DNA of 64,000 nt from Nonomuraea sp. NBC_00507 (GCF_036013525.1 NZ_CP107853.1:7502001-7566000), one strand, 5' to 3'; positions 1 to 9,036 are shown, numbered from the stretch's first letter. A program made the numbers and translations. Notes: generated by a model not told the origin, from the sequence alone.

Positions 1-723
1 ATGGCCGGCCCGGGCCGGATCCTGCTGGTCGCAGCCGTGGAGCAGGCCGTGGCGCCGGTGCCAGTCCGCAAGCGGCCGGAAGAACGCCTCCTCGGCCAGC
101 TCGGCGCGGGTGAGCTGGTACGCCTCCCAGTCGGGGTCGCCGATCGAGAACGGCCTGCCGCGCCTGGCCGCGTACTCCTCGGCGAACGTGGCCGACCAGG
201 TGGGCAGGGTCGGGAGCTCGTCCTGGAACGACCCCGCGATCACCCGGCCGAACCAGTGCCCGAGGCGGCGCTCGAACTCCCCGTGCACCCGGTCGAGCAG
301 CACGGCGCAGGCGGTGGGGGACAGGTAGTCGAAACCGCGGCTGGAGACCGACCCGTCGGCCGCCAGCCACTGCCCGGCGAACTCCGGACGCTCCTGGACG
401 AGGCGGGCCTGCAGGTCGGCGCCGGAGAAGCCGAGCTGGTCGTAGAACCACAGGAAGGCGCCCAGCTCGAAGGCGTCGCCGCAGACCCCGTCCAGCAGCT
501 TCCACCACGCCTCGGACAGGAACGGCGGGTCGTCGGCGTCCGAGCCGAACAGCGGCCCCGACGGCGCGAGGTTGAGGATGACGAGATTACGCACGCCCCC
601 TTCGACCAGGCGCTCCATCTGCCAGCGCAGCCGGTCGCGGCGCAGCGGCTCACCGCTCCACCACCAGATGGCCACCGGCGAGTGCGAGGCGGGCGGCTGG
701 CGGAGCACATCCTGGAGATTCAT
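1..723 (-). CDS. GH106-like glycoside hydrolase, N-terminal part (runs off the window)
   Basis: The first 241 codons of a longer gene; the 3' end lies outside the window. The protein opens with MNLQDVLRQPPASHSPVAIW followed by a WWSGEPL stretch, the tryptophan-rich start seen in GH106-like alpha-L-rhamnosidase proteins, and then an inferred beta/alpha-barrel strand (GGVRNLVILNL). There is no signal peptide, so it probably acts in the cytoplasm on imported oligosaccharides. The ATG overlaps the stop of the upstream permease gene (ATGA), so it is translationally coupled and is the fourth gene of the importer operon. Rhamnoside specificity is inferred from family resemblance only; another plant-glycan glycosidase is possible. 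Confidence 0.6.
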   Translation of the reverse strand, partial: MNLQDVLRQPPASHSPVAIWWWSGEPLRRDRLRWQMERLVEGGVRNLVILNLAPSGPLFGSDADDPPFLSEAWWKLLDGVCGDAFELGAFLWFYDQLGFSGADLQARLVQERPEFAGQWLAADGSVSSRGFDYLSPTACAVLLDRVHGEFERRLGHWFGRVIAGSFQDELPTLPTWSATFAEEYAARRGRPFSIGDPDWEAYQLTRAELAEEAFFRPLADWHRRHGLLHGCDQQDPARAGH

Positions 724-1532
724 CCCTTCAGCCCGCTCGAGAACCCCTTGATCACGTAGCGCTGCAGCGCCAGGAACACCACCACGATGGGCAGCGCGCC
801 CAGCACGAGCCCGGCGAAGACCAGGCCGTGGTCGGAGACGTACTGGCCGACGAAGGCGAAGACGCTGACCGGGACCGTCTCGAAACCGGAGCCGCCGAGG
901 TACAGCAGCGGGGTGAAGAAGTCGTTCCAGATGAACACCGCGTTGAGGATCAGCACGGTGCCGGTGATCGGCCGCAGCAGCGGGAAGACCACCCGGGTGA
1001 ACGCCGTCAGGTGCGAGGCGCCGTCGATCTGGGCGGCGCTGGCGTACTCGCCGGGCAGCGCGCGGATGAAGCCGGTGTAGAGGAAGACGGTGAAGGGGAG
1101 CTGGATGCCGGTGTAGAAGAGGATCATCCCGGCGTGCGTGCCGATCAGCCCGAGGTCGGTGACCAGCTGGTAGAGCGGGATCATGCCGAGCTGGAAGGGC
1201 AGCACGATGCCGAGCAGGAACAGGATGTACAGGCCGTAGCCGAGCCGGGTCTGCACCCGGGCCAGGAAGTAGGCGGCGAACGAGCCGAGCGCGATCAGCG
1301 CGATGAGGCTGACCACGGTGATCACCGTGCTGTTCACCAGGGACGGGCCGAGCGCCGCCGCCGTCCAGGCCTTGCCGAAATTGTCGAGCGTGGGCGGGCT
1401 GGGCAGGGCCAGCGGAGCCTGCGCGATCTGGGCGGGATCCTTCAGCGACAACGAGATCAGGCTGTAGACGGGGAAGAGGAACGCCACCGCCACCGCGATC
1501 ATGACGATCTCCAACAGGAACGTCCTTCTCAC
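720..1532 (-). CDS. Carbohydrate ABC transporter permease, MalG type (CUT1)
   Basis: A 270-residue inner-membrane permease subunit of a CUT1 sugar importer. It has an N-terminal membrane anchor (FLLEIVMIAVAVAFLFPVYS), about six hydrophobic segments, and the EAA-type loop that contacts the ATPase (EYASAAQIDGASHLTAFTRV). It ends in KGFSSGLKG, a common MalG-type tail. The GTG start overlaps the stop of the partner permease (GTGA), and its own stop overlaps the hydrolase start. No ATPase gene is present in the operon; actinomycete CUT1 systems often borrow a shared MsiK-type ATPase encoded elsewhere. The substrate is probably a plant-derived oligosaccharide, judging from the coupled hydrolase. 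Confidence 0.9.
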   Translation of the reverse strand: MRRTFLLEIVMIAVAVAFLFPVYSLISLSLKDPAQIAQAPLALPSPPTLDNFGKAWTAAALGPSLVNSTVITVVSLIALIALGSFAAYFLARVQTRLGYGLYILFLLGIVLPFQLGMIPLYQLVTDLGLIGTHAGMILFYTGIQLPFTVFLYTGFIRALPGEYASAAQIDGASHLTAFTRVVFPLLRPITGTVLILNAVFIWNDFFTPLLYLGGSGFETVPVSVFAFVGQYVSDHGLVFAGLVLGALPIVVVFLALQRYVIKGFSSGLKG

Positions 1533-2446
1533 GCGGTCACCTCCCGGCGCCGCAGGTGATAGACCTGCACCAGCGAGACGGCCGCCACGAACAGTCCCAG
1601 CACCAGCGCGATCGCGGTGCTGTAGCCGAACTTGCCGAACACGAACGCCTGCTTGTACAGCACCGTGGACAGCGTCTCGGTGGCGTAGCCGGGGCCGCCG
1701 TTCGTGGCCGCGAAGACCTGGTCGAACAGCTTGAGCCCGCCGATCGTGGAGAGCATCAGGTTGATCGTCACGGCGGGCGCGAGCAGTGGCCAGGTGACGT
1801 AGCGGAAGCGCTGGAAGGCGCCGGCGCCGTCGATCATCGCCGCCTCGTGCAGCTCCTTGGGCACGCCCTCCAGCCCGGCCAGGAAGATGACCATGGAATA
1901 ACCGGCGTACTGCCACACCACCATGCCCGCGATCGACCACAGCGCCACCGAGGGGTCGCCGAGCCAGTCGACCTCCAGGCCGAGCAGCCCGTTGAGGCCG
2001 GCCGACGGGTCGGGGTTGTAGACGTACTTCCACAGGAAGGCCACCATCACGGGGCTGACGACCACGGGGGCGAAGAAGATCACCCGCAGCAGCGCCCGGC
2101 TCTTCAGCTTGGCGTGCACGCCGAGCGCCAGCAGCAGCCCGACGCCGTTCTGCACGATCACGATGGCCACGGTGAGCAGCAGCGTGTTGCCGATCGAGCC
2201 CATGGCCTGCTCGTCGCCGAGGAGCGTGCCGAAGTTGGCGAGCCCGACGAAGGACATGTCCTGGCCGATCCCGCTCCAGTCGGTGAAGGCGTACACGATG
2301 CCGCCGGCCGCGGGGTAGAGCACCACCAGCGCGTACACGACGAGAGCGGGCGCGGCGAACAGCCACGACGGCGAGGTGAGGCGGGAGCGCCGCCCGGCCG
2401 CGGCCGGGCGGGTGCGGGCTGGTTTGGTCGCGGTCACCAGGGTCAC
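1529..2446 (-). CDS. Carbohydrate ABC transporter permease, MalF type (CUT1)
   Basis: A 305-residue permease subunit and partner of the downstream MalG-type protein. The N terminus is a short basic cytoplasmic stretch followed by a first transmembrane segment (WLFAAPALVVYALVVLYPAA) with the typical small periplasmic domain after it (VYAFTDWSG). The EAA loop is ELHEAAMIDGAGAFQRFRYV, near residue 205. The start is a GTG that overlaps the stop of the binding-protein gene (GTGA), so binding protein, MalF and MalG are translated in series. The C terminus VYHLRRREVTA is polar, as usual in this family. Confidence 0.9.
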   Translation of the reverse strand: MTLVTATKPARTRPAAAGRRSRLTSPSWLFAAPALVVYALVVLYPAAGGIVYAFTDWSGIGQDMSFVGLANFGTLLGDEQAMGSIGNTLLLTVAIVIVQNGVGLLLALGVHAKLKSRALLRVIFFAPVVVSPVMVAFLWKYVYNPDPSAGLNGLLGLEVDWLGDPSVALWSIAGMVVWQYAGYSMVIFLAGLEGVPKELHEAAMIDGAGAFQRFRYVTWPLLAPAVTINLMLSTIGGLKLFDQVFAATNGGPGYATETLSTVLYKQAFVFGKFGYSTAIALVLGLFVAAVSLVQVYHLRRREVTA

Positions 2447-3747
2447 TTCCGGTAGGCCTCGTCCATCTTCGTCAGCGCCTCGTCGATCGTGGACTTGCCC
2501 GCGAGCAGCTCCTGGACGACCGCGAAGTGCACCGGCTGCACCTCGGCGTTGGGCCAGCGCTGATCCATGAACGGCACCGCCCTGTCCTTGGTGAACGGCA
2601 GGAACGACTCCACGGCCGGATCGATCGTGGACGAGGCGTCCTGGGTGAGCGGGATCGCGGAGATGGCCTTGGCCCAGGCGTTGATGTTCTCCTGCTTGCC
2701 GAGGAAGTCGATGAACGCCTTCGCCTCCTCGACGTTCTTGCCCTTGGCTGCGGCGCCGAGCCCGACGACGACGCCGGCCGGGATCCACACCGAGGCGGCG
2801 TCGTCGGCCCCCGGCACCGGGAACATCGACAGGTCATCGGGCGCGGCGGCGGCCTTGCGGAAGTCGGGCAGCACCGCCGAGACCTGGATGGCCATGCCCG
2901 CCTTGCCGGTGGCCACCATGGAGATCTGCTGTTCGAACGTGGTGCCGTTCGGCTTGTCGTTGAAGAAGCCGCGCTTCTGCAATTCCAGGTACATCTCCAT
3001 GGCCTGGCGCCAGCCCGACTCGGCGAAGGTGGTCTGCCCCGCGAGCTGCTTGTCGTCGAACGTGGGGTCCTTGGCGTAGACCGTCGAGGGCACCAGCGCG
3101 TACGTGATGAGCTGGGTGACCCACGGCGTCTGCGCGCCGAGCGCGATCGGCGCGACGCCCGACTTCTTCAGCTTGTCGCAGACCGCCAGGAACTCGGTCC
3201 ACGTCGTCGGCGGGGCGTCCACGCCCGCCTGCTCGAAGACCTTCTTGTTGTAGATCGCGCCGATCACCGACGACCCGGCGGAGAAGATGTAGGTCTTGCC
3301 GCCGAGCTGGAAGGCCGGTTTGAACCCTGCGGGGATCGTCTGGGTCCACGGCTGGGCCGACAGGTCCGCCAGCAGCCCGGCCTCGGCGATCTGGGTCATC
3401 GACATCGCGCTGCCGTTGCCCGGGTAGACCACGTGCAGATCGGGCGCGTTGCCCGCGCCGAGCTGGGTGCGCACCGAGGTCTGCACCTGGTCGGTGGGGG
3501 CGTAGGAGGCGGTGACCCGCACCGCGGGCTTGACCTTCTGGTAGGCGGCCAGCAGCTCGTCCATGGCGGACTTCTGATCGGCCACGCCGATGAACTTCAG
3601 TTCCGTCGCCGCGGCCCCGCCGCCGGTCGTGGCGGTGGTCTCCGGCTTGGTGGAGCACGCGGTGGCGGCCGCCGCGACCGCCAGGCCGCCCATCATGCGG
3701 AAGAACTGGCCGCGGCTCACGCGGGCGTCGCGCAGCAGGTCGGTCAT
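2443..3747 (-). CDS. Sugar ABC transporter substrate-binding lipoprotein
   Basis: A 434-residue extracellular solute-binding protein (SBP_bac family 1) and first gene of the importer operon. The signal sequence MGGLAVAAAATACS carries a lipobox-like ATAC. It is preceded by SRGQFFR, which resembles a twin-arginine motif with one arginine missing. The mature part has the family's YNKKVFEQAGV, TWTEF and FIDFLGKQENINAWAK segments. The ATG at 3747 is chosen because it has a good GAGGAG site about 8 bases upstream; in-frame codons further up are compositionally poor. The divergent promoter region shared with the DeoR gene holds a palindrome (3909-3923) that may control it. Confidence 0.9.
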   Translation of the reverse strand: MTDLLRDARVSRGQFFRMMGGLAVAAAATACSTKPETTATTGGGAAATELKFIGVADQKSAMDELLAAYQKVKPAVRVTASYAPTDQVQTSVRTQLGAGNAPDLHVVYPGNGSAMSMTQIAEAGLLADLSAQPWTQTIPAGFKPAFQLGGKTYIFSAGSSVIGAIYNKKVFEQAGVDAPPTTWTEFLAVCDKLKKSGVAPIALGAQTPWVTQLITYALVPSTVYAKDPTFDDKQLAGQTTFAESGWRQAMEMYLELQKRGFFNDKPNGTTFEQQISMVATGKAGMAIQVSAVLPDFRKAAAAPDDLSMFPVPGADDAASVWIPAGVVVGLGAAAKGKNVEEAKAFIDFLGKQENINAWAKAISAIPLTQDASSTIDPAVESFLPFTKDRAVPFMDQRWPNAEVQPVHFAVVQELLAGKSTIDEALTKMDEAYRK

Positions 3748-3908
3748 GTCATGACTCCTCGGTCGTGCGGAAGAAGCGGTCCCCCGAGGCACCCGGCGGG
3801 TCTGCCCGCCGGGCAGGCGGACGGCGGCGGCCCTCCCACCTGCCCAGGCCGATGCGAACGTTTTAATCACGGTCATGCGACAGCGTTCCGAGCATGCCAG
3901 GCGACGGA

Positions 3909-3923
3909 TTGTTAAATTAACAA
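3909..3923. promoter_or_regulatory. Operator-like palindrome in the divergent importer/DeoR region
   Basis: TTGTTAA-A-TTAACAA is a perfect 7-bp inverted repeat around one base, in an AT-rich patch that stands out from its surroundings. A further TGTTAA half-site lies at 3931-3936, and TTGTTAA recurs at 4840-4846 before the phosphatase gene. It sits between the divergent binding-protein and DeoR genes and is the likely binding site of the DeoR protein. That assignment is an inference from position and symmetry. Confidence 0.55.
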
Positions 3924-3957
3924 CAAGTTCTGTTAAATCGATGGATGGGGGGAGAGT

Positions 3958-4809
3958 ATGAGTCGCCCAAGCGGAGTGTCAAGGGTAGGATTCGCGACCG
4001 TCCAGGCGAGGGTGGGAGCTCAGGTGAATTCGCGGCAGCACACCTCAAGCAGGTCCGCGCGGTGGCGGGGCATGGCGGAGCTGATCGTGCGGCAGGGCTC
4101 GGCGACGGTGACGGAGCTCGCGGAGGGTTTCGCCGTGAGTGTGATGACCGTCCACCGCGACCTCGACGAGCTGGAGCGCCAGGGGATGGTGCGCAAGGTC
4201 CGTGGCGGCGCCACCGCTCAGGCGTCCAACATCTGGGAGAGCAACATCGCCTACCGCCTCCAGGCGCACACCGCGGCGAAGGACGCGATCGCGCAGGTGG
4301 TGGCGGGCATGATCGAGCCGGGCAGCTCCGTCATGCTGGACGACTCCACCACGGCGCTGGCCGTGGCCAGGCGGTTGAGCGCGATGGCGCCCCTGACCGT
4401 GGTGACGAACTTCCTGGAGGCGATCAGGCTGCTCGCCGGCACTCCCGACATCCGGCTCATCGCGCTCGGCGGCGAATATCACGCCACCCACGACTCCTTC
4501 CTCGGCCTCGGCTGCGTCGACGCGGCCGAGGCGGTGAGCACCGACGTGGTCGTGGTCTCCACCTCGGCGATCTCCGACCAGTACGCCTTCCATCAGGAGC
4601 AGGAGATCGTCCTGGTCAAGCGGGCGATGCTGCGCTCGGGCACGCGCCGCATCCTGGCCGTCGACGGCTCCAAGCTGGCGCGTATGGCCCTGCACCGGGT
4701 CGCGCCCCTCGACGATTTCGACGTCATCGTGGTCGACTCCGACGCCCCCGCCGAGATGCTGCAGCGGCTGCGTGACCGGCACCGGCACGTCGAGGTGGCA
4801 CAGATGTAA
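3958..4809 (+). CDS. DeoR/GlpR-family transcriptional regulator
   Basis: A 283-residue regulator. A DeoR-type winged helix occupies roughly residues 38-85 (QGSATVTELAEGFAVSVMTV, then HRDLDELERQG). It is followed by the DeoR C-terminal sugar-phosphate sensor domain, with GSSVMLDDSTTALAVARRL, LTVVTNF and the late AVDGSKLAR. DeoR proteins usually repress sugar catabolic genes until a phosphorylated intermediate binds. The start at 3958 has a strong GGGGGGAGAGT site; a GTG at 4024 with GGGAG upstream is an alternative that would remove a 22-residue N-terminal extension. The gene is divergent from the importer operon and points towards the phosphatase genes. Confidence 0.88.
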   Translation: MSRPSGVSRVGFATVQARVGAQVNSRQHTSSRSARWRGMAELIVRQGSATVTELAEGFAVSVMTVHRDLDELERQGMVRKVRGGATAQASNIWESNIAYRLQAHTAAKDAIAQVVAGMIEPGSSVMLDDSTTALAVARRLSAMAPLTVVTNFLEAIRLLAGTPDIRLIALGGEYHATHDSFLGLGCVDAAEAVSTDVVVVSTSAISDQYAFHQEQEIVLVKRAMLRSGTRRILAVDGSKLARMALHRVAPLDDFDVIVVDSDAPAEMLQRLRDRHRHVEVAQM

Positions 4810-4839
4810 CACCGTGGCTCGTTATTTGTAACTTGACCC

Positions 4840-4868
4840 TTGTTAAGACTTTGGCTGCTTGCTACAAA
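4840..4868 (+). promoter_or_regulatory. Candidate promoter with DeoR half-site before the PhoD gene
   Basis: A -35-like TTGTTA (4840-4845), a 17-base spacer and a -10-like TACAAA (4863-4868) precede the phosphatase start by about 40 bases. The -35 element is embedded in TTGTTAA, identical to the arm of the palindrome at 3909-3923. The phosphatase group may therefore share the regulator with the importer operon. Confidence 0.4.
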
Positions 4869-4910
4869 GTGAGGGCTTTCGCCCTGCCCCCCGCACTGTG
4901 AGGAAGCAGC

Positions 4911-6479
4911 ATGCCCGACCTCGCCCGCCGTTCCTTCTTCGGGCTCGGCGGCTCCGCACTGGCCCTCGCCTTCACCACCAACCTGGCCGATCCCTGGACC
5001 GCGCCGGCCACCGTCAAAGGCGACTACCCCTTCCACCTGGGCGTCGCGTCCGGGGACCCGCTGCCGGACCGGGTCATGTTATGGACCCGCCTGGCCGTCA
5101 AGCCGCTCGAACCCCTTGGTGGCATGCCGTACAACAAGATCGCGGTCGACTGGGAGATCGCGGAGGACGAGGCGTTCACCCGGCGCGCCCGGCACGGCAC
5201 CGCCTGGGCCACCCCCGAGTACGGACACTCGGTCCACGTGGACGCCAAAGGACTGCATCCCGGCCGGGAGTACTTCTACCGCTTCCGCACCGGCGGCCAG
5301 ATCAGCCCGGTCGGCAGGACCAGGACGGCGCCCGCGCCGGGCAGCAGCCCCGAGAGCCTGAAGCTGGCCTTCGCCTCCTGCGCCCTGTGGCAGGACGGCT
5401 ACTACACCGCCTACCGGCATCTCGCGGAAGAAGAGCCTGATGTGGTCTTCCACCTGGGCGACTACATCTACGAATACGGCATCGTGCCCTCCGGCGGACT
5501 GCGCCAGACGCCGGTGCCCGAGCAGTTCAGGGTGCAGTGCGACACCCTCGACCGCTTCCGCGTCCAGTACGGCCTCTACAAGAGCGACCCCGACCTGCAG
5601 GCCGCGCACCAGCGGGCGCCGTGGATCGTCACCTGGGACGACCACGAGGTGCTCGACAACTGGGCGGGCCCGCACGGGCCGGGCGGCGAGGTGAGCGAGC
5701 AGGACTACCTGGTCATCCGCGCCAACGCCTTCCGGGCCTACTGGGAGAACCTGCCCATCCGGGTGCCCCCCGTGCAAGGCCCGGACGCGCGGATCTACCG
5801 CAGGTTCACCTACGGCGACCTCGCCGAGTTCAACGTGCTCGACACCCGCCAGTACCGCGACGACCAGGTGTGCGGCGACGGGCAGCAGGTCGGCTGCGCC
5901 GAGCGCCTCGACCCCGCCCGGCAGATGCTCGGCGCCGAGCAGGAGCGATGGCTGCTCGACGGCCTCGGCGCCTCGCGCGCCAAGTGGAACGTGCTGGCCC
6001 AGCAGATCGCCATGATCCAGCTCGACTTCGACGCCTCGCCCGCCCAGCGGCTCAGCATGGACCTCTGGGACGGATACAAGGCCGCCAAGGACCGCGTGCT
6101 GACCGGCATGGCCGAGCGCCGGGTCAGCAACCCCGTCGTGCTCACCGGGGACATTCACTACAACCTGGCAGGCGAGCTCAAGACGAACTTCGACGATCCC
6201 GCCTCGCCCACGGTCGGCGTGGAGTTCGTCGGCACCTCCGTCAGCAGCGGCGGCAACGGCAACGCCGCCGCCGGCCTGCCGCCCGGCGGGCGCGACGCCG
6301 TCAACCCGCATCTGCGTTTCTCCAGCTACCAGCGCGGCTACGTGTCCTGCCAGGTCACCAGGAGCCAGTGGCAGGCCGACTTCAAGGTCGTCCCCTACGT
6401 CGACCGGCCGGGCGCGCCGGTCTCCACCAGGGCCAGCCTCGTGACGCTCGACGGCGTTCCCGGCCTGAACGCGCTCTGA
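4911..6479 (+). CDS. phoD: PhoD-family alkaline phosphatase, Tat-exported
   Basis: A 522-residue phosphodiesterase/phosphomonoesterase that hydrolyses phosphate esters outside the cell with a metal centre. The Tat signal is ARRSFFGLGGSALALAF at residues 5-21. The PhoD N-terminal domain (FHLGVASGDPLPDRVMLWTR) starts near residue 42, and the metallophosphatase core carries VVFHLGDYIYEYG, TWDDHEVLDNW and LTGDIHYN. Length and motif order are normal for the family. A GAGGAAG site lies just before the ATG. Its neighbour is a secreted discoidin-domain protein, and the promoter region carries a half-site shared with the sugar importer. PhoD genes usually answer to PhoP, but no clear PHO box was seen. 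Confidence 0.92.
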   Translation: MPDLARRSFFGLGGSALALAFTTNLADPWTAPATVKGDYPFHLGVASGDPLPDRVMLWTRLAVKPLEPLGGMPYNKIAVDWEIAEDEAFTRRARHGTAWATPEYGHSVHVDAKGLHPGREYFYRFRTGGQISPVGRTRTAPAPGSSPESLKLAFASCALWQDGYYTAYRHLAEEEPDVVFHLGDYIYEYGIVPSGGLRQTPVPEQFRVQCDTLDRFRVQYGLYKSDPDLQAAHQRAPWIVTWDDHEVLDNWAGPHGPGGEVSEQDYLVIRANAFRAYWENLPIRVPPVQGPDARIYRRFTYGDLAEFNVLDTRQYRDDQVCGDGQQVGCAERLDPARQMLGAEQERWLLDGLGASRAKWNVLAQQIAMIQLDFDASPAQRLSMDLWDGYKAAKDRVLTGMAERRVSNPVVLTGDIHYNLAGELKTNFDDPASPTVGVEFVGTSVSSGGNGNAAAGLPPGGRDAVNPHLRFSSYQRGYVSCQVTRSQWQADFKVVPYVDRPGAPVSTRASLVTLDGVPGLNAL

Positions 6480-6494
6480 CAGGAAGGAACGATC

Positions 6495-7421
6495 ATGCGT
6501 CACCTCACCGCCGCGCTCGCCGTCGCCGGCGTCGCCGCCCTGCTGGCCGCGCCGGCCGCGGGAGCCACCCCCCGGCGGCAGGACCCCTCTCCCGCCGCCG
6601 AGCAGCCCGCGACGGTCCCTTCGGTACGGGTCAAGCCCGGCACCTCCAAGGGCACCGGCGAGCTGACCCCCATCGCGGGCGCCGACCGGCTGCTCGCCCC
6701 GCTCGGCGTGGACGCCGCCTGCCCGGCCAAGATCCAGATCGGCCTGCGCAGCGACGCGAAGAAACCCGTCTACGCCGACCTTTTCGTGGAGATCGACCAG
6801 CCGCTGTCGGCCTCCCGCTCCATGCTGTCCAGCTACCTGCCACCCGGCTACGAGCTCGGCGCGAAGCTGCTGGTCGCCGTCCCGCCCACCACCCCCGAGG
6901 GCGAGTACGGCCTGCGCCTGCGCGCCGGTGAGCGCACGCTGGCCGTGCCCGTCGAGGTCGTCACCCTGGACCGCCTCGACAACGGCGGCAACCTGGCGCT
7001 GCTGCGGCCGGTCACGGCCTCCTCCCAGCACACCAACGCGAACTACCCGCCATGCAGCGTCGCCGACGGCGACACGAGCTCCAACGGGTGGGCCGGCGGC
7101 AACGGCTGGAACGACGCCACGGGCCGGACCTGGCCCGACACCGTGTCCGTCGCGCTCGGCGGCGCCAAGCAGGTCTCCCGCGTGGACCTGTACACCCTGA
7201 ACACCGAACGCTACCCGGCCGCGACCTTCGGGCTGCGCGACTGGGACGTCCAGACCGGACTAAACGGCCAGTGGCAGACGGTCGCGCAGGTGCGCGGCAA
7301 CGTCGCGGGCAGCGTGCGCTCCGACTTCGCGCCCGTCACCGCCGACGCCGTCCGCATCGTCGCACTGGCCTCGAACGGCGCCAACGACTACACCCGCATC
7401 ATCGAGGTCGAAGTCCGCTGA
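6495..7421 (+). CDS. Secreted protein with C-terminal F5/8 type C (discoidin) domain
   Basis: A 308-residue exported protein. A Sec signal peptide covers about residues 1-24 (LTAALAVAGVAALLAAPAAGA). The middle part resembles an immunoglobulin-like or NPCBM-associated sheet (GEYGLRLRAGERTLAVPVEV). The last 140 residues form a discoidin-like carbohydrate-binding domain (NLALLRPVTASSQHTNANYP, VDLYTL, FGLRDWDVQT, VRIVAL). No catalytic domain is visible, so it probably binds glycans at or near the cell surface. It starts 15 bases after the phosphatase gene with a GGAAGGAA site, so the two are co-transcribed. Confidence 0.75.
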   Translation: MRHLTAALAVAGVAALLAAPAAGATPRRQDPSPAAEQPATVPSVRVKPGTSKGTGELTPIAGADRLLAPLGVDAACPAKIQIGLRSDAKKPVYADLFVEIDQPLSASRSMLSSYLPPGYELGAKLLVAVPPTTPEGEYGLRLRAGERTLAVPVEVVTLDRLDNGGNLALLRPVTASSQHTNANYPPCSVADGDTSSNGWAGGNGWNDATGRTWPDTVSVALGGAKQVSRVDLYTLNTERYPAATFGLRDWDVQTGLNGQWQTVAQVRGNVAGSVRSDFAPVTADAVRIVALASNGANDYTRIIEVEVR

Positions 7422-7437
7422 CCGAAGGGAGACTCTC

Positions 7438-8862
7438 ATGAGCACACTCACCCGCGGCACGCCGCCCCGCACCAAGGTGGGCCTGGTGGCAGGCGGGCTC
7501 GGAGCCTACTGGCCGCAGTTCCCCGACCTGCTGCCGCAGCTTGAGCGCTCCTCCGCCCGGGTCGCCGAGCGGATGACGGCACTGGACTGCGACGTGGTGG
7601 ACGTCGGCTTCATCTCCGACGCCCAGGAGGGCGCCGCGGCGGCCGAACGGCTGCGCGTGGCGGGCTGCGACCTCATCGTCGGGTTCCTCACCACCTACAT
7701 GACCGCCACCATGCTCGTGCCGATCGCCCAGCGCAGCGGCGCGCCGGTGTTGCTGATCAACCTGCAGCCGACCGAGTCCATGGACCACGCCGCCTTCGAC
7801 ACCGGCCAGTGGCTGGCCTACTGCGGCGCCTGCCCGCTGCCGGAGATGGCCAACGCCTTCATGCGCTGCGGCGTCCCGTTCCGCTCGGTGTCCGGCTACC
7901 TCGAGGACGAGCGGGCCTGGGAGAAGATCGGCCGGTGGGTGCGCGCGGCAGGGGTCAGGGCGGCGCTGCGGCGGGGCCGGCACGGACTCATGGGCCACCT
8001 GTATCCTGGGATGCTGGACGTGGCCACCGACCTCACCCTGGTCAGCGCCAACTTCGGCGGGCACGTCGAGGTGCTCGAGTTCGACGACCTGCGGGTCCGC
8101 GTGGAGAAGGTCACCGACGCCGAGACCGACGAGCGGACGAAGCTGGCCCGCGAGGTCTTCGAGCTGGCCGACACCGTCAACGAGGACGACCTGTCGTGGG
8201 CGGCCCGCGTCTCGGTCGGGCTCGACCGGCTCGTGGCCGACTTCGAGCTGGACAGCCTGGCCTACTACCACCGCGGGCTGGACGGGGAGATCCACGAGCG
8301 CCTCGGCGCCGGCATGATCCTCGGCGCGTCCCTGCTCACCGCCCGGGGCATCCCGGCGGCAGGCGAGTACGAGCTGCGTACCTCGCTCGCCATGCTGATC
8401 ATGGACCGGCTCGGCGGCGGCGGCTCCTTCACCGAACTGCAGGCGCTCGACTTCGCCCGCGGCCATGTCGAGATGGGCCACGACGGGCCCGCCCATCTGG
8501 CGATCAGTTCGCGCCGGCCGCTCCTGCGCGGCCTCGGCGTCTACCACGGCAAGCGGGGCTGGGGCGTCTCGGTCGAGTTCGACGTGGCGCGCGGGCCGGT
8601 CACCGCGTTCGGCCTGCGGCAGCGTCACGACGGGGCCTTCGGCTTCGTCGTCTCGCAGGGGGAGGTGGTGGGCGGCCCGCTGCTACAGATCGGCAACACC
8701 ACCTCGCGGGTCGACTTCGGATGCGACCCCGGCGAGTGGACCGACGCCTGGAGCGCCAGCGGCATCTCCCACCATTGGGCACTCGGCACCGGACACCGCG
8801 TCGACGACCTGCGGGCGGTCGCCGACCTGCTCGGGGCCGAGCTCGTGCACGTCCAGCCCTGA
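7438..8862 (+). CDS. L-fucose/L-arabinose isomerase-family protein
   Basis: A 474-residue cytoplasmic protein of the aldose-ketose isomerase fold shared by AraA and FucI. Visible family traits are the N-terminal Rossmann-like segment (KVGLVAGGLGAYWPQFPDLL), the LIVGFLTTYMTATMLVPIAQ segment, GLMGHLYPGMLDVATDLTLV, and a late HHWALGTGH with the histidine seen near the metal site. It begins 16 bases after the discoidin gene with a GAAGGGAG site, so it belongs to the same transcript. The substrate cannot be read from sequence; a pentose or deoxyhexose released by the upstream hydrolase would fit. Confidence 0.72.
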   Translation: MSTLTRGTPPRTKVGLVAGGLGAYWPQFPDLLPQLERSSARVAERMTALDCDVVDVGFISDAQEGAAAAERLRVAGCDLIVGFLTTYMTATMLVPIAQRSGAPVLLINLQPTESMDHAAFDTGQWLAYCGACPLPEMANAFMRCGVPFRSVSGYLEDERAWEKIGRWVRAAGVRAALRRGRHGLMGHLYPGMLDVATDLTLVSANFGGHVEVLEFDDLRVRVEKVTDAETDERTKLAREVFELADTVNEDDLSWAARVSVGLDRLVADFELDSLAYYHRGLDGEIHERLGAGMILGASLLTARGIPAAGEYELRTSLAMLIMDRLGGGGSFTELQALDFARGHVEMGHDGPAHLAISSRRPLLRGLGVYHGKRGWGVSVEFDVARGPVTAFGLRQRHDGAFGFVVSQGEVVGGPLLQIGNTTSRVDFGCDPGEWTDAWSASGISHHWALGTGHRVDDLRAVADLLGAELVHVQP

Positions 8863-9036
8863 CCCGCTGCGGTCAGCGCCGGACCGCGCTCCCGCCGGGC
8901 CGGGCTCCCTGCTCGGCAAAGACCAGGGAACGATCACCGTCACCGGGCTACAGGGCGCAGCGGCCGGGGTAGGCCCACACGGGCAGAGCCCGTCACCGAC
9001 GAGCGGGCGCGTGCTTGCTCGACGGGGGAGTCGCCG

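Noticed and set aside
1..759. Long plus-strand open frame over the hydrolase gene
   Set aside because: It is the mirror of the real minus-strand coding frame in very GC-rich DNA; its sequence is Arg/Gly/Pro-rich and matches no family.
5079..7031. 650-codon minus-strand frame over the phosphatase and discoidin genes
   Set aside because: It spans two clear plus-strand genes and is compositionally biased.
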